From: Phenylobacterium sp.
GTDB taxonomy: Bacteria > Pseudomonadota > Alphaproteobacteria > Caulobacterales > Caulobacteraceae
Length of the DNA stretch: 64,000 nucleotides
NCBI RefSeq assembly: GCF_030651185.1
Contig: NZ_JAUSCJ010000012.1
Span: forward strand, 124,001-188,000
Direction: 5' to 3'
Shown here: positions 19,938-32,490 of the stretch, piece after piece
Layout of the letters: the number at the start of each line of letters is the position of its first letter
How positions within the stretch are numbered: the first letter of the stretch is position 1
Notes under the pieces: model-generated
The model's input: the letters and a program-made list of their open reading frames with translations, nothing else
Databases searched by the model: none
Told to the model about the DNA's origin: nothing
Made by a program: the position numbers and the translations under genes

Positions 19938-21232
19938 GGGGCTTTGTCGGCGAGGGGTTTCGTACGCTCCAGCACCGCGACGAAGAAGCCGTCGGTGGCG
20001 GCGGTGGCGGGGGTCAGGCGGAGATAGCCTTCCGGGGTCAGGCGGGCGGTGAGGTGCTCGTCCGAAGTGGCGGGTTTCACAGCGAAACCTTCGGTGCGGG
20101 CCAGGAAGGCGGCGACCCGATCCTCGTCCTCCTCGGGCAAGACCGAACAGGTGACATAGATCAGCCGGCCACCGGGCTTTACGAAGGTCGCGCCCATGTC
20201 GAGGACGGCGTCCTGGTCGGCCTGTCGGCGGGCGAAGGTCTCCTCCGAGAGCCGCCACTTGGTGTCGGGGTGACGGCGCCAGGCGCCGGAGCCGGAGCAA
20301 GGCGCGTCGATGAAGACCACGTCCATCTTGGCGGCGAGACCCCGCAAGGGGTCTTCCTCCACCGGCGAGCGGATTTGCAGGTTGCGCACCCCGGCGCGGT
20401 CGGCGCGGCGGATGGTGTCGGCCAGGCGCCTCGCCTCGCTGTCATAGGCGTAGATCTGGCCGGTGTTTCCCATGGCGGCCGCCAGGGCCAGGGTCTTGCC
20501 CCCGCCCCCGGCGCAGAGGTCCAGCACCTGGGCGCCCTTGACCTCGCCGGCGCAGGCCGCGGCGATCTGGGAGCCGAGATCCTGCACCTCGAACCAGCCC
20601 TTGGAGAAGGCGGGAATGGTCTCGACGGCGCCCGCCCGGTCGGTGGCGGCCGGCGCGGGAATGCGCAGGGCGGTGGCCAGTTCGGGCACGGCGGCGGCGT
20701 TCAGCGGCTGGGTGGCCTTCAGCGCGCGGGCCGGATCGGATTTCAGCGTATTGACCCGCAGGTCGATGGGCGCCCGTTCCGACAGGGCTTCCCCCTCCCC
20801 GGCCGCGCGGTCACCGAAGGCGCGGGCGAAGCTGGCCTCCAGCCAGGCCGGATAGTCGCCGCGCACCGAGGGCGGCGCCTCGGCCAGGTCGCGCGGGGCC
20901 TCCAGGGTGGCGATCTCGGCCTCGGTGAGGGCGCCGTGGCCGTGCGGCTCCTCGATGACGGCCGCGGCGATGCGATCGACCGGCCAGGCCCACTCGTACT
21001 TCAGGACCCCCAGGATCGTGGCGCGGACACTGTCGTCGCCCATCTTCCAGGCGATCGAGCGGCGTCGGCGCAGGGCGTCCAGCACCAGGCCCGACACCCA
21101 GGCGCGGTCCTTCGACCCGGCGTAGCGCGCGTCATTGCCCCACGACTTGAGGGCCAGGCGCACGGGGCGGTGGCGTTCCTCGACGTCGGTGAGAACCTCG
21201 ATGGCCGCCGAGAGGCGCCCCCCGTCACGCAA
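19934..21232 (-). CDS. RsmB/NOP family rRNA (cytosine-C5) methyltransferase
   Basis: [35 protein letters not shown]; overlaps guaA by 4 nt. Confidence 0.92.
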   Translation of the reverse strand: MRDGGRLSAAIEVLTDVEERHRPVRLALKSWGNDARYAGSKDRAWVSGLVLDALRRRRSIAWKMGDDSVRATILGVLKYEWAWPVDRIAAAVIEEPHGHGALTEAEIATLEAPRDLAEAPPSVRGDYPAWLEASFARAFGDRAAGEGEALSERAPIDLRVNTLKSDPARALKATQPLNAAAVPELATALRIPAPAATDRAGAVETIPAFSKGWFEVQDLGSQIAAACAGEVKGAQVLDLCAGGGGKTLALAAAMGNTGQIYAYDSEARRLADTIRRADRAGVRNLQIRSPVEEDPLRGLAAKMDVVFIDAPCSGSGAWRRHPDTKWRLSEETFARRQADQDAVLDMGATFVKPGGRLIYVTCSVLPEEDEDRVAAFLARTEGFAVKPATSDEHLTARLTPEGYLRLTPATAATDGFFVAVLERTKPLADKAP

Positions 21233-21623
21233 GGAAGATCGCCGCCACGATCATGCCGATGCCCACCAGGCTGACCAACCAGACCAGGGAGCGCACACCG
21301 GAGATCCCGGCGGCGTAGAGGGGGACATAGAGGGCTCGGCACACGACGTAGAGGACGGCCCCCCAAAGGGTCAGGGGCCCGGTCTTGGCCACCAGATAGG
21401 CGGCAAAGACGGCGGCGACGAAAAACGGGAAGGTCTCCTGGAAATTCTTGAAGGCGCGATCCAGGCGCGCGGCGACGCCGGTGAGCGGCATGTGCTCGTC
21501 GCGGGGGCCGGCCGCCCATTTCAGGTCCTGCTGGGCCCGGGCCGCGCCGGCCGCCCAGAGCAGCTGGACCAGCCCGACAAGGATCGCCGCGCCGATCAGG
21601 AGGAGTTCGGGGGCTGCGTTCAT
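21225..21623 (-). CDS. MAPEG family membrane protein
   Basis: 4-TM; RAFKNFQETFPFFVAAVF motif. Confidence 0.88.
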   Translation of the reverse strand: MNAAPELLLIGAAILVGLVQLLWAAGAARAQQDLKWAAGPRDEHMPLTGVAARLDRAFKNFQETFPFFVAAVFAAYLVAKTGPLTLWGAVLYVVCRALYVPLYAAGISGVRSLVWLVSLVGIGMIVAAIFLA

Positions 21624-21627
21624 GGTC

Positions 21628-24326
<2,699 letters not shown>

Positions 24327-24380
24327 GACAAGTCTATGCGCCGATTGCCCCATGACGGAAATCGACATATTGGGAAGGAG

Positions 24381-25265
24381 ATGTTCGAAAACCTCACATC
24401 AGACCCCCTGCCCTCCCTGAACGCCCTGCGCGCCTTCGAGGCCATGGCGCGGACCGGACGGGCGACCCTGGCGGCCCAGGAGCTGCACGTCACCCACTCG
24501 GCGGTCAGCCGGCAGGTGAAGGCCCTGGAGCAGAGCCTGGGGGTGCGCCTGTTCACCGGCCCCAAGCACCGGCTGGAACTGACCCCGGCCGGGGCGGCCC
24601 TGCTGCCGGCGCTCACCGGCGCCTTCGACCAGATCGCCGGCGCCGTTCGCCAGGTGCGTGGCGGGGCCGAGGACCTGCACATCGCGGTCAATGCCAGCAT
24701 CTCGGTGAAGTGGCTGATCCCGCGCCTGTCGCGGTTCACGCACGCCCATCCCGGCGTGCGCCTGCACCTGACCGAACTCGCGCCCCAGGCCACCGCCCAG
24801 CGCGGCGCCGACGCCGTGGTGCGGCTGGTTCCCAACAGCCGGCTGGCCGATCCCCTGGCCACGGCCTTCATGCCCAGCCACCTGGGGGCGGTGATGGCGC
24901 CGGGCCTGGCGCAGCGGTTCCCCGACGCCCTGCGGGCGCCGCGCCTGGTCTCCCAGACCCACCCGCAAGGCTGGGCCATCTGGGCGGCCCTGGCGGGGCT
25001 GGAGCTGCCGCCCTCCCCCGAACAGCCCTTCGCCCACCTGCACTTCGCCCTCGACGCCGCCATCGCCGGCCTGGGGCTGGCGGTGATGCCCTGGCCGCTG
25101 GTGGCCGACTATGTGAAGAGCGGCCGGCTGGTCGCCCCCTTCGGCTTCATCCCGGCCCAGAGCGGGTTTGCGCTGCTGGCCGCGCCGGGGGTGAGCAACC
25201 GGGCGCTGGATCAGTTCCGAGGGTGGTTGAAGGTGGAGGGGGCGAAGATGGAGGCGCCGGCCTGA
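24381..25265 (+). CDS. LysR family transcriptional regulator (GcvA-like)
   Basis: LNALRAFEAMARTGRATLAAQELHVTHSAVSRQVKALEQSLGVRLF. Confidence 0.92.
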   Translation: MFENLTSDPLPSLNALRAFEAMARTGRATLAAQELHVTHSAVSRQVKALEQSLGVRLFTGPKHRLELTPAGAALLPALTGAFDQIAGAVRQVRGGAEDLHIAVNASISVKWLIPRLSRFTHAHPGVRLHLTELAPQATAQRGADAVVRLVPNSRLADPLATAFMPSHLGAVMAPGLAQRFPDALRAPRLVSQTHPQGWAIWAALAGLELPPSPEQPFAHLHFALDAAIAGLGLAVMPWPLVADYVKSGRLVAPFGFIPAQSGFALLAAPGVSNRALDQFRGWLKVEGAKMEAPA

Positions 25266-25287
25266 GCTTCGCGAGGGCCGGGCGGCC

Positions 25288-25700
25288 TCAGCTGACCGAG
25301 GGGTTCGGCGCCGGGGGGACTTGGGGACGGGTCTGGGAAGTTCGGGGGCTGGAGGCCAACGGCGAGCGCGACGCTTTGCGGGTGTTGGATTTCGTCGGGG
25401 TCGATGACCGCAGGGGGCTGGTAGCCGTCGTCACCAACGTCCGCTCTCGGACAGGAGGCCAGCAGGTCGGCCGCGACGACCAGGTTGGGCTCTAGGGCGA
25501 CCTTCGGAAGGTCCTCTTTATGCCGCAGGGCGAAGCCTGGGTGATGTAGCCCCGCGAGTCGTCGGCCAGATTGCGGGGATCGCGCATGAAGGCCGCGTCC
25601 GGCGGGCTGTCGGCGACGCTGCGGGTCATCATGCGCTCGAAATGACCCTGCGATAGGCGCGTGACGAACAGCCGCGTCAGGGCCTCGAGGCCCTCGGCTT
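25288..25700 (-). pseudogene. frame-disrupted coding remnants, family unassigned
   Basis: Two minus-strand frames read as protein-like: QAEGLEALTRLFVTRLSQGHFERMMTRSVADSPPDAAFMRDPRNLADDSRGYITQ... and LHHPGFALRHKEDLPKVALEPNLVVAADLLASCPRADVGDDGYQPPAVIDPDEIQHPQSVALAVGLQPPNFPDPSPSPPGAEPLGQL*. Confidence 0.35.
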
Positions 25701-25771
25701 GCCTCTACCCGTTTCTCCGATGTCGTGTCCGGCTCTCCGGCGCCGGACCTGTGGCCGGCGCCGCCGCTGAT

Positions 25772-27580
25772 TCAGATGAACACGAAGTTGTCGGCGGTGA
25801 ATTCATTCAGACTGATGTCTGCGACCGTAATTGAGTTGTCGCCATCGAGTTGGATGCGGATTCCGTATGAATCATCGCCCGCAGCGGCGTTCAGCACCTG
25901 CGCCAGGCTGCTGAAGCCGTAGGCGGAGAGATCGATCACGTCGTGGCCAGGGCCCCCGCCGGGTCGGAATCCGTAGAGCTGATCGTGTCCGCTTCCCGGC
26001 CCCACCACCACCGTGTCAGAGCCATAGTCTCCTCTGAAATACCCTCGCTCGGACAGATAGATCAGGTCGTCGCCTGCGCCACCTGTGACCATGTCGTCGC
26101 CGCGTCCGGGTTGGATGACGTCGCCGTTTGGGGTGCCGATTACAATGGCTTGGGCTGAGAAGAAGGCCTCATAGTTTCCGAGGCGGTAGTCGAGGGTGGC
26201 CGAACCGGTCACAGCTCCAAAATCCACGACCGTCGGACTGCCGGTATAGGCGTAGGAGGTGACCGCCACGACTCCGGTCAGGTCGCCAGCGGCCATCACG
26301 TCTCCACCGCTGGTGGAGATCAGAACGTCGGTGCGGTCGGCTCCGACGACCTGCACCCCGCCGGCTAGACCGCCGCCCGGCCCATTGATCTGCAAGGATT
26401 GCGGCGAGGCGCTTCCGGACTGGATCGAGAGGACGTCGAAGCCCCCGCCGCCGACGAAACTGTCGCCGTTCGTGTCCGCGATCATGAAGAAGGTCGCGAC
26501 CTCCCCGGACGTCGGCGCCACGAAGTGATCGACGCCGCCGCCGCCCCGGACCTCGATCGAAGTGAGGCCGGTGGCGGCGGAGAAGTCGAACCTGGAGTTG
26601 ATAGCGAAGTCACCATTTTGGTCCGTGTAGAGACCCAGGCGGTCAATTCCGGCGACGCTGACCGCGACGCCGTTGAAGGTCCAGGTGGAGCCGGCGACAG
26701 TCAGATTACCGTCGCCTTCGGTTCTGATGTCGAGATAGTCGGACGCCGAACCGACCCCCTGGATGACGTCGCCCGCCCCAAACTCGCCGGGGCCGAATTG
26801 GACGTAGGCCGAGCCCGTGGCGGCGGTCGCACTAAGGTTGATCGTGTCGGCGCCGGAACCTGGGGCCAATCGTGGACTGAGGTCACCCACACCGCCAAAA
26901 TTGATCACATCATCGCCGTCTCCGCCATAGACCTCGCCGAACACAATGACCCCCGTGCCGCCTTCCAGGGTGAGCACGTCATCGCCGTCGCCGCCATCAA
27001 GCGAAGCGCGGGTAAAGAAGCCCCCGGCTGGGCCGCTGCTGACGATGGTGTCATTTCCGTCGCCGCCCTCGGCGCTGCCGTAGGCGAAATCGATATAGTC
27101 GCGGCCGCCAAGGCCGCTGATGTAGTCCTGGCCACCATTGCCAAGGATGGTGTCGTTACCCTCAGTGCCGACGAGGTTCTCGTCGACGGGGCCATCACTC
27201 TCTCCGTTCAGGGTCACGGTGACGGTGGCGTAGCTGACCACCCCGTTCCCCATGCGGATGGCATAGGTGAAGCTGTCGGCGCCGACCTCGCCCTCGTTCA
27301 GATGGTCGAAGGCCTGGCCGGGGTCGTAGACCACCTTGCCGCCCTCAAAACGCACCGTGGCGCCGCTGGCCAGGGTCATCGCCACGTCCGGGGCGGTGTA
27401 GACGCCGGGATCGGCCTGGTTCAATGACCAGAGCGCCTTGCCACCGCCGCCGGCGTCGTTGGCCATGACATCGATCGTGATGACTTGGTTTTCGCCGCCC
27501 GAAGCCGCGTCGGCCTTGGCTTGCGGTCCCGCCTTCACGTTTTGCGCAGCCTTGGTTGTGGTGCTCGCGGCCTTCGACAT
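25772..27580 (-). CDS. RTX/hemolysin-type calcium-binding repeat protein, likely type I secreted
   Basis: GNDTILGNGGQDYISGLGGRDYIDFAYGSAEGGDGNDTI and GGAGDDLIYLSERG nonapeptide repeats; N-terminal VCBS/cadherin-like segment; C-terminus ADISLNEFTADNFVFI. Confidence 0.88.
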   Translation of the reverse strand: MSKAASTTTKAAQNVKAGPQAKADAASGGENQVITIDVMANDAGGGGKALWSLNQADPGVYTAPDVAMTLASGATVRFEGGKVVYDPGQAFDHLNEGEVGADSFTYAIRMGNGVVSYATVTVTLNGESDGPVDENLVGTEGNDTILGNGGQDYISGLGGRDYIDFAYGSAEGGDGNDTIVSSGPAGGFFTRASLDGGDGDDVLTLEGGTGVIVFGEVYGGDGDDVINFGGVGDLSPRLAPGSGADTINLSATAATGSAYVQFGPGEFGAGDVIQGVGSASDYLDIRTEGDGNLTVAGSTWTFNGVAVSVAGIDRLGLYTDQNGDFAINSRFDFSAATGLTSIEVRGGGGVDHFVAPTSGEVATFFMIADTNGDSFVGGGGFDVLSIQSGSASPQSLQINGPGGGLAGGVQVVGADRTDVLISTSGGDVMAAGDLTGVVAVTSYAYTGSPTVVDFGAVTGSATLDYRLGNYEAFFSAQAIVIGTPNGDVIQPGRGDDMVTGGAGDDLIYLSERGYFRGDYGSDTVVVGPGSGHDQLYGFRPGGGPGHDVIDLSAYGFSSLAQVLNAAAGDDSYGIRIQLDGDNSITVADISLNEFTADNFVFI

Positions 27581-27933
27581 GCAATATCCCCCTACACTTT
27601 GTTTGAGCGTACTTCCTGGACAGTCTGTGTTTAGAAGGATGGGAAGTCATTATCCTGGGGTTCTACGAATCTTGACCCAGCGTCGCACTTGCATCACCTG
27701 GGGGTTGAAGGCGGCGAACGTTTGCATGTTGGGCTGCGGAGCGCCCATTCGCGGCGTTCGGCGCAAGGCGCGCAACAAAGGGGATCGCCATCTCTAAGTC
27801 GTCGGCTGTCCGGAGGGACCTGTGGGTTCTCGACGCCCGCGAGCAGGCCGACGCCGCCGAGCAGTACCGGCGGGCCTGCGCAGGCATCTTCGCGGTTGAG
27901 CTATCGGGGGCCGACGCCAGCTTCTCCAATCGC

Positions 27934-28809
27934 ATGGACAGCTTTCACATCGAGGCGGCGATATTCTCCCGCTGCGAGGGCGTCGCGCAGCGGTTCGACC
28001 GGTCTCCCGCTCACCTGCTGGCGGACGGCGGCGACAATGTGCAGGTGGTTCTCGACCTTCCCGGCAATCGGTGGGAGGGCGACTACGACGGACGGCTCGT
28101 GAATAGCACAATGGGCGTCCTGCGCCTGATCGACTGGTCGCGGCCGTTCCAGTTCCGCGCCGACGCGTTCCGCACGCTCAATCTGATGCTGCCGCGAGCT
28201 TTGCTTGGCCCTGCGGCAGGCTTCGACCTCCATGGTTTGGTCGCGCCGGAGAACAGCCCAAGCGCCCGGCTCCTGGCGGGGTTCATGCACGCGTTGTGGG
28301 AGAATCTCCCCCATCTGACGGCCGCCGAGGCGCGGCCGATGGCCACGGCGGCGAGCGCCCTGGTTCAAGCGTTGATCTTCGCCCAAGCCGGCGTCGCCTG
28401 GGAGGACGCGCGGCCAGCCGACAAGGTCAGCATGGTTCGGGCGCGGAGCCTGATCGACGCGCGGCTCGATGACCCGGACCTCACGCCCGAAAGCGTCGCC
28501 GCCGAACTGGGGGTCTCTCGCGCCAAGCTTTATCGGCTGTTCAAGCCCCTTGGTGGCGTCAGCGCCTTCGTGCAGGTCCGCCGCTTGGACAACGCCTTCC
28601 GCACGATCATGGAGGACAAGGCTGGCGCAGTTTCGCTCAGCGAGATCGGCTATCGGCACGGCTTCCGCTCCGACGCCAACTTCAATCGGGCCTTCCGCCG
28701 CCGCTTTGGCGCGCCGCCCGGACGGCTGCGCAACGCCGCGGAGGGGGGCGAGCCACTGAATGACTATCGCCGGCCAGATCTCATTTGGGATTGGCTTAGA
28801 GACCTCTAA
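27934..28809 (+). CDS. AraC family transcriptional regulator
   Basis: C-terminal double HTH: LTPESVAAELGVSRAKLYRLFKPLGGVSAFVQVRRLDNAFRTI...SEIGYRHGFRSDANFNRAFRRRFG; protein-like sequence continues upstream in frame (WVLDAREQADAAEQYRRACAG...), so the start is probably earlier. Confidence 0.88.
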   Translation: MDSFHIEAAIFSRCEGVAQRFDRSPAHLLADGGDNVQVVLDLPGNRWEGDYDGRLVNSTMGVLRLIDWSRPFQFRADAFRTLNLMLPRALLGPAAGFDLHGLVAPENSPSARLLAGFMHALWENLPHLTAAEARPMATAASALVQALIFAQAGVAWEDARPADKVSMVRARSLIDARLDDPDLTPESVAAELGVSRAKLYRLFKPLGGVSAFVQVRRLDNAFRTIMEDKAGAVSLSEIGYRHGFRSDANFNRAFRRRFGAPPGRLRNAAEGGEPLNDYRRPDLIWDWLRDL

Positions 28810-29284
28810 CCGCCGGACCTGCGGCGACCCGTCCCCTGACTATCGCCGATTTGCGGCCTTGGACGCCGCCTACGCCCGGAGCACCATCGGGGCGCCGCGC
28901 GCCCACGGTAGGGACGCCCCTTTTGGTGGGGACGCCGGGGGGCGAACCCGGACTGGCCGATGCCCGACGGAACGTAAGTCGCTTGAGCGTCAGGCCGAGC
29001 TCGACTTCATGGGCCGCATGCTTGGCGCTTGGGCAACCAGAATGGCTCGCGCATGGAGCGCTTGCCGCATCGAGGCCACTGGGACGTGATGCGGCCGATC
29101 TGTGATGGCGAGGCGCCTACGCTCCATCCCTTCGACTGATGCAGTGACCATCGAACTCCGGCGCGTCATCTGTGCGGCCTGAAGACCGCGTGAATGTCAT
29201 AAACCTGGAGGCGCGCTATAGTCCGCTCCTGGCGCCGAGCCGACGTGACCTGATCTCAGAGCCTGTCGTTGTCATCGGTGGATT

Positions 29285-29485
29285 GCGGACTTCGATCCGG
29301 TAAGCTGCGGGACGCATCTGTCGGCGATCAATGCGGGCCATCCCGAGATCATGCCCATCCGGGTCGGCGCTCTGGATGAGCCCGGCGTCTTCCGGCCCGG
29401 CGCCAACCTGTGGGTCGGCTCGGCGCAGCCCTGGCACCAGATTGACCGCGCCCTCCCCTGCTTCGAAACCCAGCCCGCGACCTGA
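29285..29485 (+). pseudogene. C-terminal remnant of a GFA-family (glutathione-dependent formaldehyde-activating-like) protein
   Basis: Frame reads ADFDPVSCGTHLSAINAGHPEIMPIRVGALDEPGVFRPGANLWVGSAQPWHQIDRALPCFETQPAT*; matches the CGTxLYAINxGxPxxxxVRAGTLDDPxxFxPxxxxWxxSxQPW end of GFA proteins; in-frame stop at 29246 and no usable start. Confidence 0.65.
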
Positions 29486-29526
29486 CGCCCAGGGCGCCAC
29501 CCCGAGTTCGAGAGAAGGACACCTCG

Positions 29527-30558
29527 ATGACCGACCAAACGACCGCGGCTCTCCCTGCCCTGAAGGCGGTCTATTCGACGGTCGCCGCGACGGAGATCGC
29601 GCGGGTGATCCAGGAAACCTATTCGCTCGGGGCGGTCGCCTTTTGCGAGCTCATCCGGCGCGGTTTCAACGATGTCTATGATGTGCGCTTCGAGAGCGGG
29701 GAGCGTTGTGCGGCGAGGCTTGCCGGTCTGCGGGCGCGGGGTCCCGCCAACAGCGCCTATGAGGGCGCCTTGCTCGCGCACCTGCAGACAGCGGGCGTCG
29801 CTGTGGGCGCGGCGATCCCCAATGCGGAGGGGGCCCTGTGGCGGGACTTCGCGGCGCCCGAGGGCGCGCGGACGCTGATGCTGTTTCGGTGGCTCGACGG
29901 CGCGCCACCCCGCGCCAACCTGGACGACGTCGCGCTGATGGGGCGAGGCCTGGCCCTGATCCACGAGGCCGCAGAGACCTATGCCGGCCCGCCCAGCCGG
30001 TACGCCTATTCCCTGGAGGCTCTGCGCCGCGGAGGTCTGGCCCGATTGCTGGCGGCGCCGACGATGGATGACGCCGCCCGGTCGTCGGTGACCGGCCTGA
30101 TGACGCGCCTGGAGCTGAGGCTGGCGCAGGCCTCCGAGCTGCGCCAGGTGACCTGCCACGGCGACTGCCACGGCGGTAACACCTTCATGGCCAGCGGCGC
30201 CGACGGAGTCCGGGTCGCCGGGTTCTTCGACTTCGACGACGCGGGACCCGGCCCGCTGGCCTTCGACCTGGCGGTCTATCTCTGGGCGCATCTGCAGCAG
30301 ACGGGCGGCGCCATCCCGCAGGCCAGGTCCCTGGCGGCATGGGCGGCGTTCATCACGGGCTACCGCACGGCGCGGGAGATCCCGCCCGCAGACTTCGCGG
30401 CCATCGCCGGGTTCGTCAGTTTCCGCCACCTCTGGTTCATGGGGGAGTATGCCAGCCGGGTTCCCGAGTGGGGGATGGTCTCCCTGTCCCCGGACTGGAT
30501 CAGCAGGCAGATCGAGCTGCTGGAGTCCTGGGAAACACTGGAAACGCCGCCGGTGTGA
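29527..30558 (+). CDS. phosphotransferase enzyme family protein (APH / homoserine kinase II-like)
   Basis: TCHGDCHGGNTFM catalytic loop; FFDFDDAGPGPLAFDLA metal-binding motif. Confidence 0.9.
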   Translation: MTDQTTAALPALKAVYSTVAATEIARVIQETYSLGAVAFCELIRRGFNDVYDVRFESGERCAARLAGLRARGPANSAYEGALLAHLQTAGVAVGAAIPNAEGALWRDFAAPEGARTLMLFRWLDGAPPRANLDDVALMGRGLALIHEAAETYAGPPSRYAYSLEALRRGGLARLLAAPTMDDAARSSVTGLMTRLELRLAQASELRQVTCHGDCHGGNTFMASGADGVRVAGFFDFDDAGPGPLAFDLAVYLWAHLQQTGGAIPQARSLAAWAAFITGYRTAREIPPADFAAIAGFVSFRHLWFMGEYASRVPEWGMVSLSPDWISRQIELLESWETLETPPV

Positions 30559-30667
30559 GCCTGGGGGGCCAGGAGATCGATTGGAAATTCACCACCCGTT
30601 GTCGGCGGGGGCGTCCGGTGTTCGTCATAGATGTACGACCTGATTGCCGCCCGAGAGGAGACTGACC

Positions 30668-31108
30668 ATGCGCTTCCTGCTGATCGTGAAGGCCACGCCG
30701 GAATCCGAACGCGGTGAAATGCCTGTCGATGTCGAGCGCCTGATGGCCGACATGGGCCGGTTCAACGAAGAGATGATCGCCGCCGGCGTACTGGTGGACG
30801 GCGCCGGACTGCAGCCCAGCGCCGCGGGGACCCGCGTCCGGTTCGAAGGCCTGGGCAAACCGGTCGTCACCCAGGGACCCTTCCCCAATACGGCTGAACT
30901 GGCGTCGGGCTACTGGATCCTGGAATGCCCGGACGCCGAGGACGCGGTCGGATGGGCCAAACGCGTGCCGTTCTCCAGCGGGGAGGTTGAACTGCGCCCC
31001 CTGCACGATCCCGCGGCGTTCGAAGGCCTGGTCTCCGATGAGGAGATTCAGAAGGTGCACGATCACCGCGCCGAGCAACTTCGCAAGGCGCCCAAGCCCG
31101 GCGCCTGA
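30668..31108 (+). CDS. YciI family protein (DGPF domain)
   Basis: MRFLLIVKATPESERGEMP...VTQGPFPNTAELASGYWILECPDAEDAVGWAKRVPF. Confidence 0.92.
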   Translation: MRFLLIVKATPESERGEMPVDVERLMADMGRFNEEMIAAGVLVDGAGLQPSAAGTRVRFEGLGKPVVTQGPFPNTAELASGYWILECPDAEDAVGWAKRVPFSSGEVELRPLHDPAAFEGLVSDEEIQKVHDHRAEQLRKAPKPGA

Positions 31109-31127
31109 GCGCAGGGGGTCTAAGACC

Positions 31128-31523
31128 TTACGGCTTGGGCAGCTTCTTGTCGGTGCGGCAGACCTTGAGGGGCTTTTGGGCGACGCTGTGGATGCGGGTG
31201 ATGCGCCGCTGCTTGGGGTCGGTCTGGACCCTCATGCAGACGCAGCCATAGCCGTAGGATGAGCCGTTGGTGACCACCCAGTCGCGCTCCGTGAGGTCGG
31301 GGACCTCGTCGAGGCCGCGGGCCTGGAAGCCGCCCTGCGTGCCGATGGTCCATTCGCCGGCATTGTCGAACATCCACCAGTTGCCCGGCGACGGGTTCTG
31401 CAGCCACCCGCAGCGCATCTCGCCGGGCGACTTGGGCGCCGCCTGGGCCGGGACGCCGGCCGCCAGCGGCGCGAGCAAGGCGAGGATCGCGCAGGCGCGT
31501 CCGAGGCGGTTGAGGTAGGTCAT
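31128..31523 (-). CDS. secreted DUF4087-like protein
   Basis: Signal peptide, then MRCGWLQNPSPGNWWMFDNAGEWTIGTQGGFQARG...YGYGCVCMRV. Confidence 0.75.
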   Translation of the reverse strand: MTYLNRLGRACAILALLAPLAAGVPAQAAPKSPGEMRCGWLQNPSPGNWWMFDNAGEWTIGTQGGFQARGLDEVPDLTERDWVVTNGSSYGYGCVCMRVQTDPKQRRITRIHSVAQKPLKVCRTDKKLPKP

Positions 31524-31635
31524 CTCGTCGGTCCTTCGAACGGTGGTCACCGACCAGGAATAGAGGCCACCTGACGAGGGATCATGCCATGGTGTCAAGG
31601 CGTCGCGCCCCGCGCTGCGCGACGGAGAAAGCACC

Positions 31636-32154
31636 ATGAGTATCCTGGACTGGCTGACCGGCAACAAGCCGGCCCCAAGCGGCGTGGCGCGGGAACCCGT
31701 GGCCAAGCTGCGCAAGCGGCTGATGGCGGTCAACCGCGCCACCGCCCCGTTCAAGATCCGCGAGGCCACCAAGAAGGAGCACTGCGACCTGGTGGCCGAG
31801 TGGCGGATCGTCGACGCCAAGTGGATCGAGATCTTCGCCAAGGCCGGCATCAAGCGGGTGTTCAAGGTGCGGATGACCTTCGACGAGGCCAAGGGCGAGG
31901 TGCGGGCCGTCGATGAAGAGTGGGAGGTGGAGTGGCGCGCGGGCGTACCGACGCTGTCGGCCAGCGCCAGCGCCTCGCGCGGCCGCAAGTGGGAGAAGAG
32001 CTACGAGGCGGTCTACGCCTTCCGGGAGGAGGACCTCTCCTTCGGCAAGATCTACGAGTACAGCTTCAGCACAGCTGAGATCAAAGACCCGCTGATCAAG
32101 GCCGCGCACGCCGGCGGCTGGGGCTGGCGCGGCGTGGCGTTCGGCAAGCTGTGA
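31636..32154 (+). CDS. hypothetical protein
   Basis: 172 aa ORF MSILDWLTGNKPAPSG..., plausible composition and start. Confidence 0.75.
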   Translation: MSILDWLTGNKPAPSGVAREPVAKLRKRLMAVNRATAPFKIREATKKEHCDLVAEWRIVDAKWIEIFAKAGIKRVFKVRMTFDEAKGEVRAVDEEWEVEWRAGVPTLSASASASRGRKWEKSYEAVYAFREEDLSFGKIYEYSFSTAEIKDPLIKAAHAGGWGWRGVAFGKL

Positions 32155-32221
32155 CCCAGGCGCGAGCGCGCAGCCCGGCGGGACCCCGCAGGAACCCGCC
32201 GCGCCACGCGATCAGATCAGC

Positions 32222-32383
32222 CTAGAACAGGCCGGCGCGCTGCCCGATCACGAAGATCGCGATCACGATCAGCAGGACCTGCAGGATCCAGTTGAGCGGA
32301 GAGGGAACCGGCAGCTTCTGGACGGCCCACAAGGCGAGGGCCAGAAGGACGATGACGACGACGATGAAGATGAGAATGGACAT
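32222..32383 (-). CDS. small (53 aa) membrane protein
   Basis: MSILIFIVVVIVLLALALWAVQKLPVPSPLNWILQVLLIVIAIFVIGQRAGLF*; two TM helices; below the ORF-track cutoff. Confidence 0.7.
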   Translation of the reverse strand: MSILIFIVVVIVLLALALWAVQKLPVPSPLNWILQVLLIVIAIFVIGQRAGLF

Positions 32384-32490
32384 GCAGCGCTAACCTCCAC
32401 CTTGGCGGAAGGTTCCACCGGCGCTCTCGACAGCCGCCGTCGGCTCGCTCATGACGATCAGGTCCGTTTGCGCCCGGTGTGAGCCCTCCG

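Noticed and set aside
32176-32199. GGCGGG...CCCGCC hairpin between convergent genes as a terminator
   Set aside because: Short stem in very GC-rich sequence and no T-tract; too weak to list as a feature.
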